From NCBI GenBank assembly GCA_023248735.1, contig JAHFDY010000018.1:1-38500 (forward strand): DNA of 38,500 nt, read 5' to 3'. The stretch comes from Myxococcales bacterium (GTDB lineage Bacteria; Myxococcota_A; Polyangia; Polyangiales; Polyangiaceae). The position numbers and the translations under genes are program-made. This document shows positions 25,241-32,594 of the stretch, piece by piece; within the stretch, counting starts at the first letter, position 1; the number at the start of each line of letters is the position of its first letter. The notes beneath the pieces are model-generated. The model made no database searches, was not told where the DNA came from, and saw only the letters and a list, made by a program, of their open reading frames with translations.

Positions 25241-26572
25241 TTATTCTCCAAACAGGCGCACCGACTGTGCGCTCCGCAAACGTCGCTTCGGATCCCATTT
25301 TTTGCGCGTCTCCATGAAGCGCGGCAGACGCGGCTCCATGGCTCGAAAATGCGCTGCGAGAGTAAATCGGTCCTTCGTCAGGTAAATGCGACCACCCGTC
25401 TCGATGACGAATTCGTTCAGATTGTTGACGATGCCTTGCACCTCGGGAGAGACCGCCATATCGACGGCGATTGACGTGCCTTCGAGCGGGAAGGAGAGAA
25501 GGCCCTTGCCCTCTGGGCCGCAGTCTTTGATCACGCAAAGGGGTGACGCTCCGCCGAGCGTGGTCAGTCGCTTCATGAACTCGCGCACGGCTTCGGAACC
25601 CGCAGCCCGCGGAAGAACGCATTGATATTGTGTAAAGCCGCGGGAGCCGTAGGCACGATTCCACTCGAGAATGGCGTCGAGCGGATAGAAAAATGGTTCT
25701 GGCGCAACGATGCCCGCCGAGCGGTGCGCAAAGTGACGCCAGTAGTAAAGATTGTTGAATGCCGTGCCCGTGAACGAATTCAACGCCCAGTTGGGTAGGT
25801 CAATTGGGAAAGTAAGTTGACCTCCTGCTTTCGGTGCTTCTCGCTGTGCTTCGTCCGGCGTGGCCCATCGGCCGGCCATGAGAATGCCGCGACCCATCGC
25901 GCTCCCTTGGCTGAGACAGTCGATCCAGCCCATTGTCATTGGCCACCCTGGCGCCGCAACACCGAGCGCCGAGAGAAACGCGTTGATGTCGGGCACACGC
26001 TCGCTCTCCATATAGATCCATGGGCTAGCGATGCGCTGCATCGTGAATTCCACCTCAAGGATGTGGCCGAGAAGGCCCATGCCGCCGATGGTCGCGTAGA
26101 AGAGATCGGCGTTCTCGGTCGGCGAGCAGTCGACGATGTCGTCGCTCGCGAGGCGCATCCGCAGCGAGCGCACGTGCTGCCCGAAACACCCTTCGCAATG
26201 ATGGTTCTTTCCGTGTACGTCGCTTGCAACCATGCCGCCCAACGTGACGTATTTCGTGCCAGGCGTTACGGGCGAGAAGAACCCACGAGGGATGAAGATA
26301 CGATTGATCTCGACCAGGCTGAGGCCGGCTTCCGCTCGGAGCACGCCTGCGGGTTCATCAAACGAAATGATGCGGTTGGCAAGTCGAGTCGCCACCACCT
26401 TGTCGGCGGGATCGGCGGGAAGCGATGAGTCTCCGTAGGATCGACCGAGGCCCCGCGAGAGGATCGCGCCCCGCGTGAGCGCCTCGAGGTTCTCGGATAG
26501 AACTTCGCGTCCCTTCTCGGGAATGCGGCCCCAACCTTCGAGCGTGGGATGTGGTTCTTTGGGCGAGCTCAT
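25241..26572 (-). CDS. FAD-dependent oxidase, DprE1-like
   Basis: A 443-residue flavoprotein of the VAO/PCMH type closely resembling DprE1 (461 residues in Mycobacterium). The FAD domain has SRGLGRSYGD, AGLSLVEINRIFIPRGFFSP, VTPGTKYVTLGG, and SDVHGKNHHCEGCFGQHVRS. The substrate side has EWNRAYGSRGFTQYQCVLPR, and ends in GGRIYLTKDRFTLAAHF with K400 matching DprE1 Lys418. By ungapped spacing to that lysine, residue 369 is Ala where M. tuberculosis DprE1 has Cys387. It should oxidise the 2'-OH of a polyprenyl-phosphoryl pentose or similar. It is co-transcribed with the DprE2-like gene. The ATG at 26572 (MSSPKEPH) is preferred; the longer frame to 26677 overlaps the next gene. Whether the substrate is ribose is not shown. 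Confidence 0.88.
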   Translation of the reverse strand: MSSPKEPHPTLEGWGRIPEKGREVLSENLEALTRGAILSRGLGRSYGDSSLPADPADKVVATRLANRIISFDEPAGVLRAEAGLSLVEINRIFIPRGFFSPVTPGTKYVTLGGMVASDVHGKNHHCEGCFGQHVRSLRMRLASDDIVDCSPTENADLFYATIGGMGLLGHILEVEFTMQRIASPWIYMESERVPDINAFLSALGVAAPGWPMTMGWIDCLSQGSAMGRGILMAGRWATPDEAQREAPKAGGQLTFPIDLPNWALNSFTGTAFNNLYYWRHFAHRSAGIVAPEPFFYPLDAILEWNRAYGSRGFTQYQCVLPRAAGSEAVREFMKRLTTLGGASPLCVIKDCGPEGKGLLSFPLEGTSIAVDMAVSPEVQGIVNNLNEFVIETGGRIYLTKDRFTLAAHFRAMEPRLPRFMETRKKWDPKRRLRSAQSVRLFGE

Positions 26573-26640
26573 CGGAGGTCTTGGCGGATGCAGTGCAGGT
26601 CCGGCAACGTAGCATCCATCTGCCGAATCACTCCAGCGTG

Positions 26641-27234
26641 TCACCTCCCGTCGCAGTCGCGCTTTCTCGCGTCGCACTCTACGCAGGCGTCACCCTTACG
26701 GTACTCTGTGCCTCTCTTGATGCAGTAGCTACCCGCCTGGGGCTTGTCGCTCTCGCCGATCGCACCCACCAAGTACGTGCACTCGAAATTGTCGGGACAG
26801 GCGCAGTAGGTCTCACCATCGTCGGTTTGGCCGTTGAGGTTTGCGCATCGGCAGGAACAATAGAGTGCCTTGTCGACCGGCCGCGCGACGCACTGAGGGA
26901 GAATTTCCGCGCGGGCATCGGCGCCTGTCGTGCAGGCTGCGCCCCCGATAGGTCCGACGCCGTCCGCGTATCGTCCGTAGGGGCAAGACCTGACGCCCTG
27001 GAAGTGATTCGCCAGACAGACACGCGTTTCACACTGAAGGGTGCCGTATTCGATCGTAACTTCGGCGACCGACGCTCCACCATAGTCTGCGGTCCCTTCC
27101 ACAGAGAGCGCACAGGGATCGCCGACGCCCTCCACGCTAAACCGTCCACCGCTAAGCCTTCCACTGCACCCTGATCCGCCTGCGAATACGCTCATCGATA
27201 CAAACGCGACGACCGTGCCAAGGCTTCTCAACAT
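26641..27234 (-). CDS. Cys-rich predicted lipoprotein
   Basis: A 197-residue exported protein of unknown family. The N-terminus MLRSLGTVVAFVSMSVFAGG runs into a lipobox-like GSGC. The mature part has 17 cysteines including the lipidated one. Several lie in pairs (YCSCRC, YCACPDNFEC, CVECDARKRDC), so it is probably held by disulfides. An N-terminal strand region (CALSVEGTADYGGASVAEV) precedes the Cys-rich part. It lies 68 bases upstream of the DprE1-like gene on the same strand and could share its promoter. The role is unknown; an envelope protein exposed to the oxidising periplasm or surface is inferred. Confidence 0.7.
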   Translation of the reverse strand: MLRSLGTVVAFVSMSVFAGGSGCSGRLSGGRFSVEGVGDPCALSVEGTADYGGASVAEVTIEYGTLQCETRVCLANHFQGVRSCPYGRYADGVGPIGGAACTTGADARAEILPQCVARPVDKALYCSCRCANLNGQTDDGETYCACPDNFECTYLVGAIGESDKPQAGSYCIKRGTEYRKGDACVECDARKRDCDGR

Positions 27235-27293
27235 TCTGATGAGTGGCCTGCACGCGACTTTGGGATCACCTTTTGTTTCGAGGCAGTTTTTGC

Positions 27294-28442
27294 CTATTCG
27301 CTTCGCGGTGGAATCGTCGTCTTCCAGACGCTGAGCCGCATTGCGCGTTCGAAGGCCTCTCGGCGCGCGTGACGAATATCGTACCGCTGATTGAGCAACG
27401 CGTCGCGTGCGCGCGGAGTGAGCATGCGGTTCGCGATCGAAAGGCCGGGAGGGAGCCAGTGCGCTGGCAGCTCACCGAGGAGGCGTTGCGATGCGCGTTC
27501 GAACAGCGTGCCCATTGAGAGAAAGTCGGCGCGAAATCGGGCGAAGCTCGCTCGTTCGTGAAAATGTGCAAGATACACATCCGCAAAGGCGCGCGGCAGA
27601 TCTTCCTCGATGTGGGCCTTGGCGCCAAGGAGCATGCCGCGCATGGTCTCGCGCGGATTGTCGCCGGCGCGATCCATGACCGCGAAGGTGCGACGCCAAT
27701 GCGCCTCTGTCCGTTCCTGATCGCCTGCGATCCAATGGTCAAGGTTCTGAACATAGTAGCGATGGAACGCTGGAATAATTCGAAGGACCCACTCCGGTGC
27801 TTCAACGTGCGTGCTTCGCGCATGCCGTAGCTGCTCCTCGGTAACGAAGACGTACAGGCGCGAGAACCAATATTTGCCATCACCCTTGAGCGAAGTTGCG
27901 AGCGCTCGCTGCGCTTCGAGCGTGGCGCGCGCATCGAGGTACAAGCGGTCCGACACATCGTCAAGGATCTTGAATGAACGGGCGGGAGGAGGCGCGTAGT
28001 CTATCGGCGCTGCGACTTGCTCGAGCCGCCGCAAGCTCTCCTTGAGCTGCCGCTTCAGGTGAAACGCGATCACCGGCTCAAGAATGCGCGGTGCGATCTG
28101 AGCCGAGACCGTCCACTTCAGGTGAGTGCCGCCGTCACGCGTCTCGAGTTCGATGGCGCCGTCGTGTTCGTCGAGCGTGAGAGGGCCACGGACTACCCGA
28201 TAGGCGAAGCGAGACGGGTAGTCGCTTGCGATGATCACTTCCTCGAGCTGTGCGACCCGTTGGCCGGCTGCGAGTACGCGAATTGTGCGGAGCGCACCGA
28301 CGCCTTCGGGTCGGTCGTCGTCACCAGGCGCGCGACTCTCTACCCGTGCGAGCGACCATGCGTTCATGCGCTCGGGCAGGACGAGCCACGGCCAGAGCGC
28401 TTCTCGCGTTTGCGGAAACGAGTGCTCGACGGTGAGGTGCAC
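27294..28442 (-). CDS. Two-domain protein: SRPBCC-like lipid-binding domain plus DUF5995-like domain
   Basis: A 382-residue cytoplasmic protein. Residues 1-145 resemble an SRPBCC/START-like hydrophobic-ligand fold: it starts MHLTVEHSFPQTREALWPWL, then VAQLEEVIIASDYPSRFAYR and GGTHLKWTVSAQIAPRILEP. After a Pro-rich joint (about 150-157), residues about 165-380 are helical with many Trp, His and Tyr. Examples are YWFSRLYVFVTEEQL, PEWVLRIIPAFHRYYVQNLD and AYLAHFHERASF-like segments. This part resembles the uncharacterised DUF5995 family, as far as I can judge by eye. No signal peptide or membrane segment is seen. The fusion suggests a ligand-dependent function. It neighbours a divergent J-domain gene. 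Confidence 0.6.
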   Translation of the reverse strand: MHLTVEHSFPQTREALWPWLVLPERMNAWSLARVESRAPGDDDRPEGVGALRTIRVLAAGQRVAQLEEVIIASDYPSRFAYRVVRGPLTLDEHDGAIELETRDGGTHLKWTVSAQIAPRILEPVIAFHLKRQLKESLRRLEQVAAPIDYAPPPARSFKILDDVSDRLYLDARATLEAQRALATSLKGDGKYWFSRLYVFVTEEQLRHARSTHVEAPEWVLRIIPAFHRYYVQNLDHWIAGDQERTEAHWRRTFAVMDRAGDNPRETMRGMLLGAKAHIEEDLPRAFADVYLAHFHERASFARFRADFLSMGTLFERASQRLLGELPAHWLPPGLSIANRMLTPRARDALLNQRYDIRHARREAFERAMRLSVWKTTIPPRSE

Positions 28443-28473
28443 GTGGTGAGTTTACCTTGCCTACGCGCCGCGG

Positions 28474-28968
28474 TTGCTGGTGATTGGCTTACTTACATGT
28501 ACGCTTGAAGCCGCCTTGCTCAAGGGTTGGCGCGAGCTGTCGTTCGCTTCTTGTGTGACGCCATTCGCGCAAATTCTTGCTGACCGCATGCGGCGCCAGG
28601 CCCCTCCGCCTCGCTATGCTCCCTTCGAGGATGCGGTCGCTGCGTTCGAGTGCGACGTCGCGCGTGCGGCGCTGCCCGATACGCAGCGCGCAGGCGGCGC
28701 GGCGCTACCTGATTGGTCGCTCGAGCTTGGCGTCGAGTATCCGTGTACTTTGCATGAATTGAAGCGCGCGTTTCGTCGAGCTGCCCTTCGCACGCACCCG
28801 GATTGTGGCGGTTCACATGACGCGTTTTTGCGTACGCAAGCGCTCTTCGAGACGGCGCGGCGCGACATTTCGTCCGGTGTCTCTGCCGACCTGCCGATGC
28901 ACGTATCGCCCTACGCGCGAAGGGCGGTCCGTCCGCCAGTACCCGCGACCGTGAGCGCTTACGCCTAG
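28474..28968 (+). CDS. Lone J-domain (DnaJ-like) protein
   Basis: A protein of up to 164 residues. Residues about 85-133 form a J domain: ELGVEYPCTLHELKRAFRRA, then the invariant H108-P-D110 motif in RTHPDCGG, then HDAFLRTQALFETARRDI. J domains recruit and stimulate Hsp70. No Gly/Phe region, zinc finger or C-terminal substrate domain follows, so it is a class III type J protein. The start is uncertain: TTG at 28474, GTG at 28480 and ATG at 28588 are in frame. The first two include a hydrophobic stretch (VIGLLTCTLEAALL) that could be a membrane helix or non-coding. It is divergent from the SRPBCC protein gene. The client of this protein is unknown. Confidence 0.65.
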   Translation: MLVIGLLTCTLEAALLKGWRELSFASCVTPFAQILADRMRRQAPPPRYAPFEDAVAAFECDVARAALPDTQRAGGAALPDWSLELGVEYPCTLHELKRAFRRAALRTHPDCGGSHDAFLRTQALFETARRDISSGVSADLPMHVSPYARRAVRPPVPATVSAYA

Positions 28969-29018
28969 CCGAACGACTTGACGCACGCATCGCCTCTCTA
29001 AGGTAGTGTGCTGGCGTC

Positions 29019-29990
29019 ATGAAGAGTCATTACCTAGCGCTTTGCGCATCGATCATCGGCTGTTCGACAAACATCGCCCCCCCTGACGGCGGCGCCACCG
29101 ATAGCGGATTGGCCGACGTTGCCGCTGACGTTCCCTCCGAAGCCGGCTCCGACGCAACGACCAGCGATGGTGGCCCTACCGGCGGCGTGGTGATCGCAGC
29201 CGCTGGCGACATTTCCGACGCCGTTATCGCGAGGCAGCAAAAGACGTCGGATCTCATTTTCGGCAAGGGATACGACGGCGTGCTTCTTCTTGGCGACAAT
29301 CAATACGAGAGTGGCGCCCTCTCCGATTACAACAAGTACTTCGAGCCGACCTGGGGTCGCTTCAAGTCGATCACCTATCCTGTGCCCGGCAATCACGAGT
29401 ACGGAACGAGCAATGCGTCGGGCTACTTTAGCTACTTCGGCTCGCGCGCAGGTGAGGCGACGAAGGGCTACTACAGTTTCGATCTCGGTGACTGGCATCT
29501 CATCGGGCTCAACACCAACGACAACAATTGCGGCTTCGTTTCGTGCGACGCGAGCAGCGCACAAGTCGCATGGCTCAAGGCGGATCTCGCCCAGAGCACG
29601 AAGAAGTGCACACTCGCTTTTTGGCACCATCCCCGCTTCAACTCGGGGGCGGCCCACGGAAATTTCGTCGGCGCGCAGGCCATCTGGGACGCCCTCTACG
29701 CTGCAGGTGCGGACGTCGTGTTGAACGGTCACGAGCACATCTACGAGCGCTTCGATCCTCAGGATCCGTCAGCCGTCGCGGATGCACAAAAGGGGATCCG
29801 CCAATTTACCGTGGGCACCGGCGGGCGCGAGGTCTACTCCGTCGGCACCGTAAGGCCCAACAGCGCGGTCCGCCGCAATGATACGTATGGAATTTTGAAG
29901 ATGAGGCTCAAGGTCGACTCTTACGACTGGGAGTTTGTTCCGATCGATGGTTCAACATTTTCCGATAGCGGTACGGGCCAGTGCCACTGA
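29019..29990 (+). CDS. Calcineurin-like metallophosphoesterase lipoprotein (copy 1)
   Basis: A 323-residue surface or periplasmic lipoprotein (lipobox SIIGC) with an Asp/Ala/Gly-rich linker up to about residue 55. The purple-acid-phosphatase-like domain has the metal motifs D64 in AAGDISD, D93-N94 in LLGDNQY, and N125-H126-E127 in PGNHEYG. FWHHPRFN and NGHEHIYERFDP follow. It should hydrolyse phosphomonoesters or diesters using two metal ions; the substrate is unknown. It ends DSGTGQCH with a Cys near the terminus, shared with the second copy at 36090-37073. It precedes the small lipoprotein and HEAT genes on the same strand. The start MKSHYLALCASIIGC directly gives the lipobox. Confidence 0.9.
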   Translation: MKSHYLALCASIIGCSTNIAPPDGGATDSGLADVAADVPSEAGSDATTSDGGPTGGVVIAAAGDISDAVIARQQKTSDLIFGKGYDGVLLLGDNQYESGALSDYNKYFEPTWGRFKSITYPVPGNHEYGTSNASGYFSYFGSRAGEATKGYYSFDLGDWHLIGLNTNDNNCGFVSCDASSAQVAWLKADLAQSTKKCTLAFWHHPRFNSGAAHGNFVGAQAIWDALYAAGADVVLNGHEHIYERFDPQDPSAVADAQKGIRQFTVGTGGREVYSVGTVRPNSAVRRNDTYGILKMRLKVDSYDWEFVPIDGSTFSDSGTGQCH

Positions 29991-30040
29991 GTTCCCCTGG
30001 AATAGGGTCGCCCTTGGCGGACGTCTACTTCAGCCAGCTC

Positions 30041-30412
30041 ATGAATCGACTCATGAAATTGTACCCATTATTGACGGTCATGTTCCTTACCGTTTTCCTG
30101 TGCAGCGCATGCGCTGGCGCTCTCGAAGAGCCAGTCGTCGCCGAAGGGCACGAACCGGTGCCCACCAGCGAGCCTCGTGCGACGCTGCACATTGCTGTCG
30201 ATCTCGACAGACGCATTGGCTGTGAGGAAGCGTTTGATCTCGCGGTGTACTCACATCGCGCCGTTGAGCGCATTGCGTGGGAAGCGCCGAGTGCGGCATC
30301 GCCATGCACCGCGCGCGCGGCAACCGTGACCTTCGTGCCAGGCCGTCTTCCGCAGGCTGAACTGATCGCATTCATGCGCAGCAACGCGCGTTCTCTTGAG
30401 GTGAAGCCATGA
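30041..30412 (+). CDS. Small predicted lipoprotein upstream of HEAT-repeat protein
   Basis: A 123-residue exported protein from the ATG at 30041, or 119 from 30053. The hydrophobic signal LYPLLTVMFLTVFLCSAC ends in a lipobox-like SAC. A Glu/Pro linker follows, then a small domain (about 45-123) with two cysteines. It contains ATLHIAVDLDRRIGC, RAVERIAWEAPS, and ATVTFVPGRLPQAEL. I recognise no family. Its stop overlaps the start of the HEAT-repeat gene (ATGA), so the two are translationally coupled and probably interact or share a site in the periplasm. The longer frame to 29981 would start inside the phosphoesterase gene and hide the signal. Confidence 0.65.
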   Translation: MNRLMKLYPLLTVMFLTVFLCSACAGALEEPVVAEGHEPVPTSEPRATLHIAVDLDRRIGCEEAFDLAVYSHRAVERIAWEAPSAASPCTARAATVTFVPGRLPQAELIAFMRSNARSLEVKP

Positions 30413-32568
30413 AGATGAGCCGATTCGCGCTGAGCGCATTTGTCATTGTTGCATTGCTCGCGCCTACAGCCCTCGTTGTGAAGAACGCCTTTGCCGATGA
30501 TGACGAAGGTGAGGAGGGGACGGAGCCTGCGGCGGTCAACGTAGGCGAAGTGATGACCTCCGCCGATTTGCCTAAGAAACGTCGCGCGGTGCTCGAAGGG
30601 CTCGCCAAAAACGACAAGATTCTGATCAACGTGACCGCGCGTGAGATGCCCGCGAGTCCCGACATCTTGAATCTCGGTCGGCGTACAGTCCCCGCGCTCG
30701 CGCGTTGCCTCGCAGACAACGTTGACAATCAACTTCGCGCATCATGCGCCAACTTGCTCGGACGTCTTGGTGACAAGGCCGCGCTCCCTGCGCTGCACAG
30801 TGCGCTTGAAGCGTGGGACGCGCAGGTTCGTCGAGCGGCGATCGATGCGCTTCGTAAGGTTCCTGATCGGTCAAGTTTCTTGCCGTTATCGAAGATCCTC
30901 GAACGTGAGGACGAAGAGTCCGGAAACATTGCTGCGGCGCTTGATGCGATCGGTGTTCTCAGCGACAAGCGTGGAGTGCCGGTTCTCGAGAGGTACCTGC
31001 ACGACAAGAAGGATGTGGGCGTTCGAGCTGCGGCGCTTCGAGGCCTTTGGAAGACCCGCCACATCATGTCTCGTGCGAGCGTCGTTTCGTTCTTGAAGTA
31101 CGCGCTCAGTAGTGACGCGCCTGAGCTCATCCTCGCGGCGACCTTCTCGGCAAGTGAAGTGCGCTCGCCCGAGCTCGTTGATGCGCTCGTCACGATCATG
31201 AAAAAGTCGCCTGACGCGCGAACGAAGAATCGCGCCGTCTATGCGCTTGGCAAGATAGGTGATCGGTCTGCCACAGCCGCGTTGGTCAAGCATCTTCCCA
31301 AAGTGCGCGAATCGCGCATGCTTAACAACATCGCGTTCGCGCTCGAGCGCCTCGACTCGAAAGCCTTCTTTTTGGCCGCGGCAGGACTTATCACGCACCA
31401 GCAAGCGCAAATTCGGTTTAATACTGCCTTTGTACTCGGTGACGTGCGTCGTCCAGAAGGTTTACCACTTTTGAAGGGTGCCCTTTCCGACCAGAACGAC
31501 GGCGTGAAGCTCAATGCTGTGAGCGCGATAGGAAAACTCGACACTCAGGATGGCGTCGCGCTCTTGGAGCATTACGTAGACGACCCCAATGTAAGCCTTC
31601 AGAAGGCCGCGGTCTATGCACTCTACGCGCTGAGCGGCATGAAGCGCACGGATCTGGTGTTTGCCAAGCTCTACGATGTTCACAAAGACAAGCCTGCGTT
31701 TGCGCCAACGAGACTCGAAGCCGCGATCGCGCTCGGCCGAGCCCACGACCCGCGGGTCACGACGGACCTGATAGCGTGCCTCGAACTCGGAACCTGTGCG
31801 GAAGAGGACGTCGAGGGTGCGCTTCGCGCTTCGAACCTACCCGAAATTCCGGGCCGCGTTCTGGTGACATGGGTCAAAGATCGGCATGACGTGACCGACT
31901 TGGTTGCGGCGCTCAAGCCTCAAGGAGCCTCGACGGTCGCACTCGGAAAGGCGAAGGCAGGCCTTGCGCGTCGCGACTTGCCAGGCACGATTAACGCGTT
32001 GGATCTCGGTGGTGATCTTGGTGATCAGGGGGCACTCAGCGTGCTTCGTCCGCTGCTCTCACATGAGAACGCACGGCTGCGTGCACACGCGTCGGTTGCA
32101 CTTGCCCGGTGGGGCGACGCAGCTGCTGATGCGGTTATCTTGGACGATCTCGAGAATGCGCCGCACGATCAGTTACCACATGCGGTACGCCTGCTGAGCC
32201 GGGTGACGGAACCCGCCGCGCGATCGAGGCTGTTGCCCGAATTCGTCAAGCGCGTTGCACATCGTGATCGGGACCTTGGGATCGCCATTGCGGCGGTACA
32301 GCTTGCGTGGGATCCGGCTGCCGGCGTGTTCAGCTTGCTCAACGCGCTTGCTTCGACCGAACGGAGGGAGCGCGATCTTGCTGAGATGTATCTACGTCGC
32401 AGTGACCGCCCAGAGACAACGGAGCTTCTTCGCCGTGCGCTTGCGCGAGAAAGCCGTACGCCCGTGCGCGATCAGCTGCGTCGCATCTTGGATTTGCGAG
32501 CGGTCACTGAAGCAACGCCCCATGTTGCAAAGAGGGTTGCCGTTTTTTCAGGTCGCCGCACGCGTTAG
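30409..32568 (+). CDS. Exported HEAT-repeat protein
   Basis: A 719-residue protein with a signal peptide of about 29 residues (FVIVALLAPTALVVKNAFA), followed by an acidic start (DDDEGEEGTE). From about residue 85 to beyond 600 it is a continuous array of helix pairs. These have HEAT/PBS-lyase-type repeats, for example PALARCLADNVDNQLRASCA, LHSALEAWDAQVRRAAIDAL and LLKGALSDQNDGVKLNAVSA. I count more than ten repeats by eye. Arrays like this form a curved binding scaffold with no enzyme activity of their own. It is coupled to the small lipoprotein (ATGA overlap) and followed 26 bases later by an O-antigen-ligase-like gene. I infer a periplasmic scaffold for an envelope process; the partners are unknown. 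Confidence 0.85.
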   Translation: MKMSRFALSAFVIVALLAPTALVVKNAFADDDEGEEGTEPAAVNVGEVMTSADLPKKRRAVLEGLAKNDKILINVTAREMPASPDILNLGRRTVPALARCLADNVDNQLRASCANLLGRLGDKAALPALHSALEAWDAQVRRAAIDALRKVPDRSSFLPLSKILEREDEESGNIAAALDAIGVLSDKRGVPVLERYLHDKKDVGVRAAALRGLWKTRHIMSRASVVSFLKYALSSDAPELILAATFSASEVRSPELVDALVTIMKKSPDARTKNRAVYALGKIGDRSATAALVKHLPKVRESRMLNNIAFALERLDSKAFFLAAAGLITHQQAQIRFNTAFVLGDVRRPEGLPLLKGALSDQNDGVKLNAVSAIGKLDTQDGVALLEHYVDDPNVSLQKAAVYALYALSGMKRTDLVFAKLYDVHKDKPAFAPTRLEAAIALGRAHDPRVTTDLIACLELGTCAEEDVEGALRASNLPEIPGRVLVTWVKDRHDVTDLVAALKPQGASTVALGKAKAGLARRDLPGTINALDLGGDLGDQGALSVLRPLLSHENARLRAHASVALARWGDAAADAVILDDLENAPHDQLPHAVRLLSRVTEPAARSRLLPEFVKRVAHRDRDLGIAIAAVQLAWDPAAGVFSLLNALASTERRERDLAEMYLRRSDRPETTELLRRALARESRTPVRDQLRRILDLRAVTEATPHVAKRVAVFSGRRTR

Positions 32569-32594
32569 TGCGCGAGATCGCGGTCTAAGTCCCA

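Noticed and set aside
25386-25625. Plus-strand small frame inside the DprE1-like gene
   Set aside because: It lies wholly within the oxidase on the other strand and has no conserved feature.
26578-26596. Stretch ttggcggatgcag shared with the repeat at 2742 and 2870
   Set aside because: Only about 13 bases match and the flanks differ, so it is too short to call another repeat copy.
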